From Halovenus rubra (GTDB lineage: Archaea; Halobacteriota; Halobacteria; Halobacteriales; Haloarculaceae), in the NCBI RefSeq assembly GCF_026586665.1, contig NZ_JAODIY010000004.1:242120-306119 (forward strand): 64,000 bases of DNA, read 5' to 3'. Shown piece by piece: positions 34,572 through 44,704 of this stretch. Position 1 is the first letter of the stretch. The number at the start of each line of letters is the position of its first letter. The position numbers were made by a program, and so were the translations under genes. The notes beneath the pieces were generated by a model. It was not told where the DNA came from and did no database searches. It saw only the letters and a program-made list of their open reading frames with translations.

Positions 34572-36326
34572 TTACATTGACTCCGGCGCTTCGACACCGA
34601 GAATTTCGAGCGCGTTCGCAATCGTATTTCGTGCTGCAACGACAAGAGCAAGCCGAGCCATTCGGACATCCTCGGACGCATCGACGACTGGACACTCGCG
34701 GTAGAAGGCATTGAATGCCTCTGCAAACTCACGGGTGTACGTGGCAACGATATGTGGGGTCCGCTCTGCTGCCCCCTCTTCGACCACGGCAGGGAACCGT
34801 GCAATTTCTCGAAGCAGTGTCCGCTCGGATTCACTGTCGAGAAGCGATATCTCGACTGACGAGATGTCGGGTACCTCGTTTGCCTCCGAAAGAATACCGC
34901 ACGCCCGCGCGTGAACGTACTGGATGTACGGCGCGGACTGGGCTTCGAAATCAAGAGCCCGCTCCCACTCGAACGTGATGGCTTTGGTCGGTTGCTTTGC
35001 GACGATATCATATCTTACCGCGCCGATACCGAGTTGGCGTGCGATACGGTCGACATCCTCGTCAGTAAGATCATCGTTCCGGATGCGGTCGTCCATTCTG
35101 TCTTCGACTTCTTCCCGAGCACGGGCGATTGCCTCATCAAGGAGGTCATCGAGCATGATGCCTGTCCCTTCGCGGGTAGACATGGACTCGCCGTCCGGGA
35201 GGTTGACCCAACCGTATAGCACCTGATCGAGGAGTTCTGTGTCGTTTCCGAGGATTTCAAGCGCGGCACGCAACTGCTGTGACTGTAGCCCATGGCCCTC
35301 ACCGAGGACGGTCACTGCCTCGTCGTAGTTGTTGAATTTCCACTCGTGGTGTGCCAGGTCTCGAGTGGTATACAGAGACGTACCGTCGGACCTGAGGAAT
35401 ACAAAGTTCTTTTCGATGTCCCAGTCAGTCAACTCGAGTTGCCAGGCGTCCTCCTCGTAGACGGCATACTCGGTTTCCTTGAGCGTCTCTGCAATCTCAT
35501 CGGTCGATCCATCTCGGATGAACCGCGTTTCTTTGACAAATTCGTCAAACTCCGCAGGTAACCGTTCGAGACAATCCTGCATCCCGCCGAGCACCGTGTC
35601 AACGACTTCACCAACCCGCTCGTAGGTTTCCTCGTTGCCCGCTTCCAAGCCTTGCATAATCTCTTGTATCTCGTCTTCTGCTGTGGCGACAGTCTCTTGG
35701 TCACCCTCTTCGAGGACGGTGTTGCCTTTCCGGTAGTAGCGCACGAGGTCGTACTCAACGCGGTCACGTTCCGGTTTGGGCAAGTCCTCCTCATCGAAGG
35801 TTTCGTACGCCCAGGTAAACACAGCCATCTGGCGCCCAGCGTCGTTGACGTAGTAGTGACGGTCGACATCATACCCGGCATACGACAGGAGATTTGCGAG
35901 TGCGTCGCCGACAATCGGGTTGCGGGCACGCCCGACGTGGACAGGCCCGGTTGGATTGGCACTTGTGTGCTCGATTACGACGCTCGTTTCTTGATTGGGA
36001 AGCCTACCGTACTCGCCGTCTTGGCCTGCCTCAACTGTTCCGGTGAAATACGCTTCACTGGGAAAGAAATTGACGTACGGACCCTGTGAAGCAACGTGGT
36101 CGATGAACTCACACCTAGCAGTATCAAAGCAGTCGACAATATCACCAGCAACGTTAGGTGGCGCTGTGCCCGCTTTACTGGCCAGCCGGAATGCGACACT
36201 CGATGCGAGAACGGCGTCCACGTCGTCCGGCGGCTGCTCGATACCGAGGTCGTCTGTGGGAAAATCGAGAGCGCCGAGGCTCCGTTCAAGTTCGGCCTCG
36301 ACCTCCCCACGCATCGCGAGGAACAT
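34572..36326 (-). CDS. argS: Arginyl-tRNA synthetase
   Basis: Class I synthetase of 584 residues charging tRNA-Arg. The HIGH-type motif is [17 protein letters not shown], the KMSKS equivalent [10 protein letters not shown], and the C-terminal anticodon-binding domain carries LEILGVEAP at the end. An N-terminal Add-1 domain recognises the tRNA D-loop. A normal single-copy housekeeping gene, transcribed alone on the minus strand. Confidence 0.96.
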   Translation of the reverse strand: MFLAMRGEVEAELERSLGALDFPTDDLGIEQPPDDVDAVLASSVAFRLASKAGTAPPNVAGDIVDCFDTARCEFIDHVASQGPYVNFFPSEAYFTGTVEAGQDGEYGRLPNQETSVVIEHTSANPTGPVHVGRARNPIVGDALANLLSYAGYDVDRHYYVNDAGRQMAVFTWAYETFDEEDLPKPERDRVEYDLVRYYRKGNTVLEEGDQETVATAEDEIQEIMQGLEAGNEETYERVGEVVDTVLGGMQDCLERLPAEFDEFVKETRFIRDGSTDEIAETLKETEYAVYEEDAWQLELTDWDIEKNFVFLRSDGTSLYTTRDLAHHEWKFNNYDEAVTVLGEGHGLQSQQLRAALEILGNDTELLDQVLYGWVNLPDGESMSTREGTGIMLDDLLDEAIARAREEVEDRMDDRIRNDDLTDEDVDRIARQLGIGAVRYDIVAKQPTKAITFEWERALDFEAQSAPYIQYVHARACGILSEANEVPDISSVEISLLDSESERTLLREIARFPAVVEEGAAERTPHIVATYTREFAEAFNAFYRECPVVDASEDVRMARLALVVAARNTIANALEILGVEAPESM

Positions 36327-36395
36327 ACTCTACCGGCACTACTCGTTGGGGTCTATTTGCCTCTGGCGATATGTGGTGGTCGCAAGCAGCCTGCT

Positions 36396-37487
36396 CTATG
36401 CCTCGAATCCGTCCTCAAAAATGAACGTCCCGTTTCGCTGGACGACTTCACCGTCAACCTCGATTCGAGACTCCTCGCTCATATCAACAATCATATCCAT
36501 ATGCATCGCGCTTTGGTTCTGTTCGTTGTTTTCGCCGACAGTCCCATCGTAAGCACGGCCAAGCGCCATATGGACGGTGTCGCCCATCTTCTCATCGAAC
36601 AACATGTTATACGTGAATTGGTCGATATCTCGATTCATACCGATACCCAACTCACCGAGGTAGCGCGCACCATCGTCGGTGTTGAGGACTGCAGTGAGAA
36701 CTTCTTCGTTTTTCTCTGCTCCGTGGTCGACAACTTTGCCGTCCTCGAAGTTGAGATAGACGTCTTGAATCTCCCGGCCCTGTGCCATCAAGGGTTTATC
36801 GAACACAACCTCTCCGTCAACGCTATCAGGGACAGGCGCTGTGAACACTTCGCCACCCGGCAGATTTCGTTCGGCATAATCGTTTATTGTGTGGTTGCCC
36901 GCAACAGACATCGTCACGTCGGTTTCCTCGCCCGAGACGAGACGAACTTCTTTTGCAGGGTCGAGTATCTCAACCATCTGTTGTTGGTGTTCACGAACAG
37001 CGTCCCAATCCTTGTTGACGGCGTCCCAAACAAACTCCTCGTAGTTTGGAGTACTCATCTCGGCGTCCTGTGCGTTCCCTGCTGCAGGATACTGCGTTCC
37101 AACCCAGCGCTTGCCGAGACGAATATCCAAGATTTCCTGATTTGCTTTGGACATGGCTGCAGTCTTTTCGGGGTCGATGTCGCTGGTTTCATTCGTGTTT
37201 GTGTCAGCTCTGATAGCGATGTAGACATCAGCTTCCTCCATCGCAGCAAGCGAAACATCTGACATGGTAATATCGTCGATATCAAGCGCCCGACGGTAGG
37301 CTGTACTAGCACGGGAACTGTTCATACGCGTATTGAGGTTTGCACCACGCTCGCCACACAGCTCTGCAACGGCAATAATCAATTCTTCGGCGACCGGGTC
37401 ACCTCGTAGAATTACTTCGTCGCCTTCCTGCACTTTGACGGAGTGGTCGACAATAATCTCTGCGTGTTCGCGGATTCGGGGATCCAT
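36396..37487 (-). CDS. M29-family aminopeptidase
   Basis: Metallo-aminopeptidase of 363 residues. Metal ligands appear in NLPGGEVFTAP (Glu), GELGIGMN (Glu), TVHMALGRAYDG (His) and MHMDMIVDM (His/Asp), as expected for the two-metal M29 site. The start MDPRIREHAEIIV at 37487 matches the conserved family N-terminus better than the ATG four codons upstream. Cytoplasmic; no signal sequence. Confidence 0.92.
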   Translation of the reverse strand: MDPRIREHAEIIVDHSVKVQEGDEVILRGDPVAEELIIAVAELCGERGANLNTRMNSSRASTAYRRALDIDDITMSDVSLAAMEEADVYIAIRADTNTNETSDIDPEKTAAMSKANQEILDIRLGKRWVGTQYPAAGNAQDAEMSTPNYEEFVWDAVNKDWDAVREHQQQMVEILDPAKEVRLVSGEETDVTMSVAGNHTINDYAERNLPGGEVFTAPVPDSVDGEVVFDKPLMAQGREIQDVYLNFEDGKVVDHGAEKNEEVLTAVLNTDDGARYLGELGIGMNRDIDQFTYNMLFDEKMGDTVHMALGRAYDGTVGENNEQNQSAMHMDMIVDMSEESRIEVDGEVVQRNGTFIFEDGFEA

Positions 37488-37595
37488 ATCTGATAACATT
37501 TCGGTGGCAATTTAATGGTAGCGATACCGTTGACACGTTGTCGGTGACGCTGTGGAGAGGAACGTTTTAGCCCATGGAGAGTCGTCATCGAACTA

Positions 37596-38570
37596 ATGAG
37601 TGATTCTGAGGGTGGCCCGAAACAGGTAGACAAACCGAGCTACCACAACGACAACCATACTGCGGTCCAGACGTGCGGATGGACAAAAAACGCGCTCCGT
37701 GGTGAAGGCAAGTGTTACAAGAACATTTTCTACGGAATCGAGTCACACCGGTGTATTCAGATGACACCGGTTGTCAAGTGCAACGAGCGCTGTGTCTTCT
37801 GCTGGCGCGACCACGCGGGACACGCATACGAACTCGGCGATGTTGAGTGGGACGACCCTGAAGCAGTGGTTGAGGCGTCGATTGAACTGCAAACAAAACT
37901 GCTCTCGGGCTTTGGCGGCAACGAGGAGGTACCCCGGGAACGATTCGATGAGGCGATGGAGCCACGACACGTTGCGATCTCGCTGGATGGAGAGCCAACG
38001 CTCTATCCGTACCTCCCGGAACTCATCGAGGAGTTTCACGACCGGGATATTACGACATTTCTTGTTTCAAACGGGACAAAACCGGATGTCCTCGCAGAAT
38101 GTGACCCCACTCAACTGTACGTCTCAGTCGACGCTGCTGATAGGAAGACCTTCGACCAGACTGTCAAGGCCGTCGACGACGATGCTTGGGAGCAACTCAT
38201 CGAGACACTTGACGTGCTAGCTGAAAAGGATGACACACGAACTGTTATTCGGACAACCCTCACAAAAGGGCACAATATGCACCATCCAGAATGGTATGCG
38301 GCGATGTGTACAAGAGCTCGGGCTGACTTCGTAGAGCTAAAAGCGTACATGCACGTCGGCCACTCCCGAGGCCGTCTCGACCGCGACTCAATGCCCGAAC
38401 ACGAGGAGGTTATTGATTTTGCCGAGGAGATTCAACAGCACCTGCCTCACGACGAACTCAAGCAGGTGCCTGCATCACGGGTCGCGATGCTCGCTCTCGA
38501 TTCTGATTCCTGGGTCCCGAAACTAAAAAAGTCAAGCGAGTTCTGGGACCGCGACCCCCTCGCGCAGTAA
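37596..38570 (+). CDS. taw1: tRNA 4-demethylwyosine synthase (TYW1)
   Basis: Radical-SAM enzyme of 324 residues that builds the tricyclic base of wyosine at position 37 of tRNA-Phe from m1G and pyruvate. The [4Fe-4S] motif is VKCNERCVFCWRDH; an upstream block CGWTKNALRGEGKCYKN contributes the second cluster seen in archaeal TYW1. RHVAISLDGEPTLYPYL is the conserved substrate region. A CGTTTTAG box about 30 bases before the ATG suggests a leaderless transcript. Confidence 0.95.
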   Translation: MSDSEGGPKQVDKPSYHNDNHTAVQTCGWTKNALRGEGKCYKNIFYGIESHRCIQMTPVVKCNERCVFCWRDHAGHAYELGDVEWDDPEAVVEASIELQTKLLSGFGGNEEVPRERFDEAMEPRHVAISLDGEPTLYPYLPELIEEFHDRDITTFLVSNGTKPDVLAECDPTQLYVSVDAADRKTFDQTVKAVDDDAWEQLIETLDVLAEKDDTRTVIRTTLTKGHNMHHPEWYAAMCTRARADFVELKAYMHVGHSRGRLDRDSMPEHEEVIDFAEEIQQHLPHDELKQVPASRVAMLALDSDSWVPKLKKSSEFWDRDPLAQ

Positions 38571-38632
38571 CGAGTCCACTCCCTGTAACCGTAATCGGCA
38601 CCCATTTCTGTCCCGCAACCCTGAGAAAATGT

Positions 38633-39148
38633 ATGAGCGAGCTAAGTGCCACGCTGCACACTTCAAAAGGCGATATCGAGGTTGAACTGTTTGACGAGCG
38701 CGCACCACGTACAGTCGAGAACTTTGTCGGGCTTGCGACCGGCGAACAAGAGTGGGAAGACCCAGAAAGCGGAGAAACTCTCACCGAACCGCTGTACGAT
38801 GATGTCGAGTTCCATCGTATCATCGATGATTTCATGATTCAGACAGGCGATCCAACCGGAACTGGCCGTGGTGGCCCGGGCTATACGTTCGACGATGAGT
38901 TCCACGACGATCTTCGCCATGACGAAGCCGGCAAGCTCTCGATGGCAAACCGTGGACCCGACACGAATGGGTCCCAGTTTTTCATTACGCTGGACGCCCA
39001 GCCACACCTTGACGACAAACACGCCGTATTCGGTGAAGTGACTGATGGTATGGATGTCGTTGAGAAAATCGGCAACGCGTCGACAGACATGAACGACCAC
39101 CCGACAACACCCATACATCTCGAATCGGTCGAACTTCACGGTAACTGA
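38633..39148 (+). CDS. Cyclophilin-type peptidyl-prolyl isomerase
   Basis: Cytoplasmic PPIase of 171 residues. Active-site blocks are VEFHRIIDDFMIQTGDPTG (Arg), NGSQFFITLDAQPHLD (Phe and Gln) and KHAVFGEVTDGMDVV. It resembles single-domain bacterial-type cyclophilins. It follows taw1 by 62 bp on the same strand. Confidence 0.95.
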   Translation: MSELSATLHTSKGDIEVELFDERAPRTVENFVGLATGEQEWEDPESGETLTEPLYDDVEFHRIIDDFMIQTGDPTGTGRGGPGYTFDDEFHDDLRHDEAGKLSMANRGPDTNGSQFFITLDAQPHLDDKHAVFGEVTDGMDVVEKIGNASTDMNDHPTTPIHLESVELHGN

Positions 39149-39209
39149 GCCGTTTCCGTCCGTCGATATTCGTAACCCCTTTTTGATTGCCTGAGTGAGA
39201 AGAATATGC

Positions 39210-39294
39210 GCGAGGGTGGCTGAGCTAGGCCAAAGGCGGCGGGCTTAAGACCCGCTCCCGTAGGGGTCCCTGGGTTCGAATCCCAGCCCTCGCA
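39210..39294 (+). tRNA. tRNA-Leu (anticodon TAA)
   Basis: Class II tRNA with a long variable arm. Acceptor GCGAGGG/CCCTCGC with discriminator A, anticodon arm GCGGG-CTTAAGA-CCCGC giving TAA, variable arm TCCCGTAGGGGTC, and T arm CTGGG-TTCGAAT-CCCAG. No intron and no encoded CCA. Confidence 0.97.
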
Positions 39295-39316
39295 TAACGA
39301 GACACGACGAAAGACG
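39285..39316 (+). repeat. tRNA-Leu 3' end repeat, copy 1
   Basis: The last bases of the tRNA plus 22 downstream bases recur at 39497-39528 with four mismatches in 32. Similarity extending past the tRNA marks a duplication of the locus rather than chance. Confidence 0.6.
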
Positions 39317-39496
39317 TAGTTTGGCGAGATCCAACACAGCCACGAACCGCTCTTATCACGGCTGCTCGAATTGGTGTACCGCTGTTTGTACTGTACAAAC
39401 CACGGTCGATGAACTCTCGGGGCTGTTCTACTGGATTCGAATGCTGCTGAGCAAAGCTCAGCAACCCGCGCGAGTATACAGGATTCGCTCAGTCCT

Positions 39497-39528
39497 AGCC
39501 CTTGTATAACAAGACACGACCAAAGACG
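39497..39528 (+). repeat. tRNA-Leu 3' end repeat, degenerate copy 2
   Basis: Matches 28 of 32 bases of 39285-39316. The 5' part of a tRNA is missing before it, so it is a partial duplicate. The 180 bp between the copies holds no gene. It may be the scar of a lost integrated element or of a decayed tandem tRNA. Confidence 0.55.
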
Positions 39529-39653
39529 CACCGCAAAGATGAGTTAGAACCTGAGTATAGACTCACGCAGACGAGTTACAGTATTGGGGTAACTGCTGTA
39601 ACAGATCGACATCGTTGCTGAGCGTTCTTTTCTGACCGACCACGTATTGACAT

Positions 39654-39675
39654 CCTCCCCAACTAAAGCGAGAGG
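39654..39675 (-). ncRNA. Candidate right-end hairpin / omega-RNA 3' part of TnpB relic
   Basis: On the minus strand CCTCTC and GGGAGG can pair (one G-U) around GCTTTAGTTG, followed by GGATGTCAA. This matches, from memory, the right-end structure after haloarchaeal TnpB genes, where overlapping RNAs (sotRNA, the omega-RNA) end. Whether it is still transcribed is unknown. Confidence 0.35.
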
Positions 39676-39990
39676 ATTCCCTGAAGGAAACATTCTGGTT
39701 GTGTGTTTCCTCGGCTCTCAACTACGCTTTCGCGTGGAACGTCAAAGGTCGCCACCGAATTGTGACCAGCGGTGTGCTTTCCAGCGCGTGTAGCCCTGTC
39801 GATAGGGCCTTCCTCCCTGCATACAGCAGGCGTCAACGACGGCTGGTTGTTCAGCCAGCGAGGTCGCACGGTTGGCCTCACCCGAAGTGTTAGTGCATAA
39901 TTCTCTCTCGTTGTGCGATATTTTCCGAAGCGTTCAGGCCAGCGTGGCGTCCACAGTCACACTCTAAACATGCAAACTCCAAAAGACGGG
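39654..39990 (-). pseudogene. TnpB (IS200/IS605) C-terminal relic
   Basis: Minus-strand frame from about 39981 to the stop at 39890 reads FACLECDCGRHAGLNAS then ENIAQRERIMH. This is the second Cys pair of the TnpB zinc ribbon followed by the N-A-x2-NIA-x-R end of the family. The rest of the protein is absent; the relic abuts the end of the oligopeptide ATPase gene. Shifted frames continue the tail to about 39663, where SVVESRGNTQPE looks like the usual haloarchaeal TnpB C-terminus. Clearly non-functional as a nuclease. Confidence 0.65.
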
Positions 39991-39998
39991 AGACGCTC

Positions 39999-41345
39999 TC
40001 AGTCGTCGCCGGGGGTAAGCTCTACTGTCTTCCCTTTTGATGTGTTCAGGTGACAGGCCGACCGGTGGCCAGGTTCGTGCTCGATTTGCTCTGGCTTGGA
40101 TGTCTCACAAGGCGTCTCAAACGTGGACATGAGGTGCTCTCGGGCGCTGTCCGTATCCTCGTTGACGAGGGCGTCCAGTGCCTCCTCGACGGCTGTTTCA
40201 GCAGTGGGTTCCTCGATTCTCTCGGGGATTCCGAACTCGGAGCGAATCTGTGATTTGATGGCCTGGTCTGTTACGCCACTTCCGGAATCTTGGGAGCCAA
40301 GAGCGTTTTCACGAATACTTTCGAGGTCGATTGCCTCCTGTGCCACTCTGTCACGGAAGTTCAGAATCGCTCGCCAGCTCTCCTGCTCGAACTCCATGTC
40401 TGGGGGCTGAATAACGCGGTGACACCGCGTGTGGAACCGACAGCCACTCGGCGGGTTCGTTGGCGATGGAACGGTTCCTTTGAGCTCGATACCCTCGTTT
40501 CTCGACCGTGGGTCTGGTGTCGGGATCGCCGAAAGAAGCGCTTCTGTGTACGGATGCTGTGGGTTCTCGAAAATCTCGTCCACATCGCCGATTTCGACGA
40601 TTTCGCCGAGGTACATCACTGCGACACGGTCACAAACTTTTGAAATTACGGACATGTCGTGGCTGATAAACAGCATTGACATGCCGTACTTCTCTTGCAG
40701 GTCGTTAATTAGGGACAGAATCTCAGCTTTGATTGAGACGTCTAGTGCCGAGACTGGCTCGTCGGCTACAATGAAATCAGGATTCAACACGAGCGCCCGT
40801 GCCAACCCGATCCGCTGTTTCTGTCCGCCCGAGAACTCGTGGGGATACCGGTCGTAATCTTCAGCCGACAACCCCACGCGTTCAAGAAGGTCTTCGACAA
40901 TAGCGCGACGCCGAGGCTTGTCGTCCATTCCATGAACCAAGAGTAGCTCGGCGACCGCACTACCGACAGTCATCCGCGGGTTGAAACTGGATGATGGGTC
41001 CTGGAAAATCATCTGAGCATCCCGGCGGAACTGCTTTAACTCGCGTTTGTTGAACTCTGTTACGTCGTTTGGATGGGCTCCATCTTCCCGACGGGTTTCA
41101 CTTGCTCTGTTACCGCCATTAAAGATGACTTCTCCGTCGGTCGCATCTTCGAGACGAATTATTGATGTGGCTGCGGTTGATTTGCCACAGCCCGACTCGC
41201 CGACGAGTCCAACGGTCTCGCCGGGGTGAACATCGAAGCTGATGCCGTCGACAGCCTTCGTCGCGCCGACCTTCCTGTTCAAAAGCCCAGATTTTATCGG
41301 GTAATGCTTTTTGAGGTTCCGAACAGAGAGAATGGGTTCAGTCAT
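39999..41345 (-). CDS. Oligopeptide/dipeptide ABC transporter ATP-binding protein (OppF/DppF type)
   Basis: ABC ATPase of 448 residues: Walker A GESGCGKSTAATSI, signature FSGGQKQRIGLARAL, Walker B DFIVADEPVSALD, switch His FISHDMSV. The peptide-type C-terminal domain has GCRFHTRCHRV, part of the Fe-S-like Cys loop of this subfamily. A further acidic tail of about 100 residues ends in TPGDD. It overlaps the sister ATPase by eight bases and is last in the operon; its end abuts a TnpB relic. Confidence 0.92.
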   Translation of the reverse strand: MTEPILSVRNLKKHYPIKSGLLNRKVGATKAVDGISFDVHPGETVGLVGESGCGKSTAATSIIRLEDATDGEVIFNGGNRASETRREDGAHPNDVTEFNKRELKQFRRDAQMIFQDPSSSFNPRMTVGSAVAELLLVHGMDDKPRRRAIVEDLLERVGLSAEDYDRYPHEFSGGQKQRIGLARALVLNPDFIVADEPVSALDVSIKAEILSLINDLQEKYGMSMLFISHDMSVISKVCDRVAVMYLGEIVEIGDVDEIFENPQHPYTEALLSAIPTPDPRSRNEGIELKGTVPSPTNPPSGCRFHTRCHRVIQPPDMEFEQESWRAILNFRDRVAQEAIDLESIRENALGSQDSGSGVTDQAIKSQIRSEFGIPERIEEPTAETAVEEALDALVNEDTDSAREHLMSTFETPCETSKPEQIEHEPGHRSACHLNTSKGKTVELTPGDD

Positions 41346-42384
41346 CTGTTGCCCCCATTTCTGTGGAACTACTGTCGCTCTCTAACTCGCTATCCCGAAC
41401 AACTGAACTGTCGTATCCCGACTGGTAGTACACGCATGACACCTCGTGGTTGCGCTCGATTTCGATTTCTTCTGGTTGGTCGCCGATTGTACAGTCCTCG
41501 TTTGCGTGGTCACACCGCGGCGCGAACCGACAGCCGTCAGGCGTGTTATACGGGTTCGGTAGTGTTCCCGGAATCCCGTCTGTCTCTCGTCCTTTATCTG
41601 GAATACACTCCATCAATGCTTGTGTGTACGGGTGGCTCGGTTCTTCGAAGATATCGAACACGTCGCCACGTTCCATCACCTTGCCCGCGTACATGACGAC
41701 GACCCGGTCCGCAATCTCTGCGACGACGCCGAGGTCGTGGGTGACAAACAGGATTGACATCCCGTAATCCTCTTGGAGTTCGTTGAGGAGTTTCAGAATC
41801 TGGGCCTGCACAGTCACATCTAGTGCTGTCGTCGGCTCGTCGGCAATCAACAGGTCTGGATTCCCGACAAGTGCCATCGCAATCATTGCCCGTTGCTTTT
41901 GCCCGCCCGAGAGCTCGTGTGGATAATCGTCGAACCGTGCCGAGGCATTTGCGAGGCCGACCCGTTCGAGCAAATCAATTCCGCGCTTTCTCGCTTCGTC
42001 GTCCGGGACATCTTGGTGAACCTGCAATGCTTCGGTTATCTGCCAGCCAATACTGTAACAGTGGTTCATCGCCTCCTGTGGGTTCTGGAAGATATGTGCG
42101 ATGTTATCTCCACGGACCTGCCGAAGCTCTTTTTTATTCATCGACTGGAGGTCTTTACCCTCCAGTTCGACTGTCCCAGACACTTTACCGGGCGGCTCCT
42201 TGACAAGGCCTGTGATTGATTCGGTCGCAACGGTCTTGCCGGATCCAGACTCACCGACAATACACACTGTCTCACCCTCGCCAATCGAGAAGTCGACAGC
42301 GTCGACCGCTGTCAGCATTCCATTGTCGGTTCTGAACTCCGTCGTGAGGTTCTTTACCTCGAGCAGATTATCGTTTACGCTCAT
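41338..42384 (-). CDS. Oligopeptide/dipeptide ABC transporter ATP-binding protein (OppD/DppD type)
   Basis: ABC ATPase of 348 residues: [14 protein letters not shown] (Walker A), [15 protein letters not shown] (signature), [13 protein letters not shown] (Walker B), FVTHDLGVV (switch). The C-terminal domain carries [15 protein letters not shown], the cysteine loop of peptide-transport ATPases. It overlaps the permease stop by four bases and the second ATPase start by eight, so stoichiometric translation is expected. Confidence 0.93.
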   Translation of the reverse strand: MSVNDNLLEVKNLTTEFRTDNGMLTAVDAVDFSIGEGETVCIVGESGSGKTVATESITGLVKEPPGKVSGTVELEGKDLQSMNKKELRQVRGDNIAHIFQNPQEAMNHCYSIGWQITEALQVHQDVPDDEARKRGIDLLERVGLANASARFDDYPHELSGGQKQRAMIAMALVGNPDLLIADEPTTALDVTVQAQILKLLNELQEDYGMSILFVTHDLGVVAEIADRVVVMYAGKVMERGDVFDIFEEPSHPYTQALMECIPDKGRETDGIPGTLPNPYNTPDGCRFAPRCDHANEDCTIGDQPEEIEIERNHEVSCVYYQSGYDSSVVRDSELESDSSSTEMGATDD

Positions 42385-43610
42385 TTTTCAGCCTCCGATT
42401 CAGCTTCTGGGTTCAATGCATCGAGCAACGCATCTCCCAGGAAATTGAACGCCAGGATAGTAAAGAACAGAATAAATCCTGGTGCCAGAATAATCCATGG
42501 CGCATACTCCAGTGAAGACCGTCCCGAGGCGATAAGCTGTCCCCACGAGAGGAGGCCAGCATCACCTAGCCCGAGGAACGAAAGCTGTGCTTCGGCCAGC
42601 AAGAATCCTGGCACGAGCAGAGTCAGGTTTGTGATGATACTACTGGCTGTGTTTGGGACAATATGTCGCCTGACGACTCGATACCTGCTTGCACCACTGA
42701 TTCTTGTTGCGTCAATGAACTCTTCCTCGGCTACAGACAGCGCCTTACTGCGGATATACCGCGCCGCGCCGCCCCACGCGAATGTCGCAAATATCACAAT
42801 GAAGAGACCGAGGCTGGCTCCGTAGATGTAGGTAATCATCAAGAAGAAAATGAGCGTTGGGAATGCCAGCACGATGTCAGTCATCCGCATAAGCGTCTCA
42901 TCGACCCATCCACCAGAGTACGCGCTGATGGTTCCAACACTGATGCCAATGAGAGCAACGATGAGCGTCGTGATAAACGCAATTTTCATCGTAATCGTCG
43001 TACCATGGACCATAAAGGCCAATACATCGCGTCCGGAGCCTGTCGTTCCGAGCGGGTGTTGCCAAGTTCCCTGACACGTTCCACCGGAGGCTTCTCCGAC
43101 ACATTGGACAATATTCGCCGTATCGACGGTGGCGTACACCGGCGGCTGGAATGACTTGAGGATGTCGGGCTCTGGTTTATCAATAAACAACGGCCCAATG
43201 ATCCCGACAACGAAGACAAAAGCCAGCCAGACCAGGCTGACGACTGCAGGGCGGTTTCGCTTGAACTCTTTCCAGTAGTATCTCGTCATCCGTGGATTCT
43301 CGTAGAGCGGGAGAATCATATAGAAGGCAAACAAGAATATGGTAAATATGAATATGTAGTCAAGACCTGCGGGATTCCATGTTAGTCCGAGCGTTTCGAA
43401 CGGCCCTGATAGCCCGAGATCTTTACCTAACTGGACAAATGTCTTTTCTCGCTGTCCGACTGCCACTCTATCATAGAGCCACAGAGCTAGCAACGGTAGC
43501 GTCGTAATGAGCATCAGCTTCGTCTTGAGCGCAAGATTGACGATGCCACTGCTGCTTCGCACGCTCTCCCAATTGACTTCGTCGAACGTGTCTGGTTGTT
43601 CCGTTGCCAT
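42381..43610 (-). CDS. Oligopeptide/dipeptide ABC transporter permease (OppC/DppC type)
   Basis: Membrane permease of 409 residues with an N-terminal helix, a long loop and the BPD-transport core (about 205-400). The EAA loop is EEEFIDATRISGASRYRVV. The extra segment of about 100 residues before the core is usual for haloarchaeal DppC. It starts two bases after the stop of the partner permease. Confidence 0.92.
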   Translation of the reverse strand: MATEQPDTFDEVNWESVRSSSGIVNLALKTKLMLITTLPLLALWLYDRVAVGQREKTFVQLGKDLGLSGPFETLGLTWNPAGLDYIFIFTIFLFAFYMILPLYENPRMTRYYWKEFKRNRPAVVSLVWLAFVFVVGIIGPLFIDKPEPDILKSFQPPVYATVDTANIVQCVGEASGGTCQGTWQHPLGTTGSGRDVLAFMVHGTTITMKIAFITTLIVALIGISVGTISAYSGGWVDETLMRMTDIVLAFPTLIFFLMITYIYGASLGLFIVIFATFAWGGAARYIRSKALSVAEEEFIDATRISGASRYRVVRRHIVPNTASSIITNLTLLVPGFLLAEAQLSFLGLGDAGLLSWGQLIASGRSSLEYAPWIILAPGFILFFTILAFNFLGDALLDALNPEAESEAEK

Positions 43611-43612
43611 TG

Positions 43613-44587
43613 TTATCTGTCGTCGTAGCTAATCCGCGGGTCTATCATGGTAAACACGAGGTCCTCGACGAGGTTTCCGACTACCCCGACGAACGTGAAC
43701 ACCAGTGTTGTTCCGAGGACGAGACTTGTATCCTGTGAGATGATCGACTGCACTAGAAGACGACCAAGTCCCGGTATCGCGAAGACTTCCTCGACTAACA
43801 CTGATGCCCCCACAAACAGTGCGAACAACGCACTAACCAGCGATGTTGACAGCGGAACCAGTGTTGGCCGGAGTACGTGGTGGGTGTACCGTCGTGTTGG
43901 TTTGACACCTTTTGCTTTCGCTGTCTTCATGAAGTCGGCATTCATAAACTCGGCCGACTCATTTCTTGCAACTCGCATAGTGCCACCTATCGACCCAGTC
44001 ACGAGAACAAAGACTGGTAAGACCAGTTGCCAAGCATTCTCGAGACTTAATATCGGCACCGTTGTGTCGTATGTTATGGGGAATATTTCGAACCATACGC
44101 CAAATACTAGCACTAATAAAATTGCGAAGAAGAAATTCGGAATCGCATACCCAAAGAAGGCGAACCCAGTTGCTAGATGGTCTTTCCAAGTGTACATACG
44201 TGACGCTGAATAGATTCCAAGGGTTGGTGCTATCAGCACTGACAACACCGTCCAGGGGACTGAATACTGCGCCGTGTACTTAAACGAGGAGACAATCGCA
44301 TCCGTCACTGGTTCACTCCTGGTTTCGGACCACCCCCAATCAAGCGTGTACACGTTCTCAACGAACTGCATGTACTGGACGTGTATTGGGTCATTGAGCC
44401 CGCGGGCTTCCTTTACCCGCTCGACTGCTTCTTCAGGGTTTTCCCCTCCGAGCGCTGCTTGTTGTGCTGCTGCCTGAATATTCGGGTTTGGAGAGAAATA
44501 CAGGAGCAAAAACGAGGCAGTAACGATAATCATCGATACTACCACGGCGTAAACGATACGTGCGGAGATGTATTGTGCCATTCCCAT
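43613..44587 (-). CDS. Oligopeptide/dipeptide ABC transporter permease (OppB/DppB type)
   Basis: Membrane permease of 324 residues with six helices. The EAA loop reads NADFMKTAKAKGVKPTRRYT, followed by FVGASVLVEEVFAIPGLGRL, the DppB hallmark. It lies 117 bp after the binding-protein gene and is the second gene of the operon. Confidence 0.93.
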   Translation of the reverse strand: MGMAQYISARIVYAVVVSMIIVTASFLLLYFSPNPNIQAAAQQAALGGENPEEAVERVKEARGLNDPIHVQYMQFVENVYTLDWGWSETRSEPVTDAIVSSFKYTAQYSVPWTVLSVLIAPTLGIYSASRMYTWKDHLATGFAFFGYAIPNFFFAILLVLVFGVWFEIFPITYDTTVPILSLENAWQLVLPVFVLVTGSIGGTMRVARNESAEFMNADFMKTAKAKGVKPTRRYTHHVLRPTLVPLSTSLVSALFALFVGASVLVEEVFAIPGLGRLLVQSIISQDTSLVLGTTLVFTFVGVVGNLVEDLVFTMIDPRISYDDR

Positions 44588-44704
44588 TGTTAGAGTTTTG
44601 TTATCATGTTAGGATGTGTCTAGCCCATATTTGAGTATTACGGGTATCGTGGTATCGAAACGTTTGTATCGTGGGTAATTACTTGACGTTACGGAGAGAT
44701 TGTG

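Noticed and set aside
36096..37262. Plus-strand frame of 388 codons
   Set aside because: Antisense to argS and the M29 peptidase, both of which have intact motifs.
39225..39464. Minus-strand frame over tRNA-Leu
   Set aside because: Its C-terminus is the reverse translation of the tRNA; not a protein gene.
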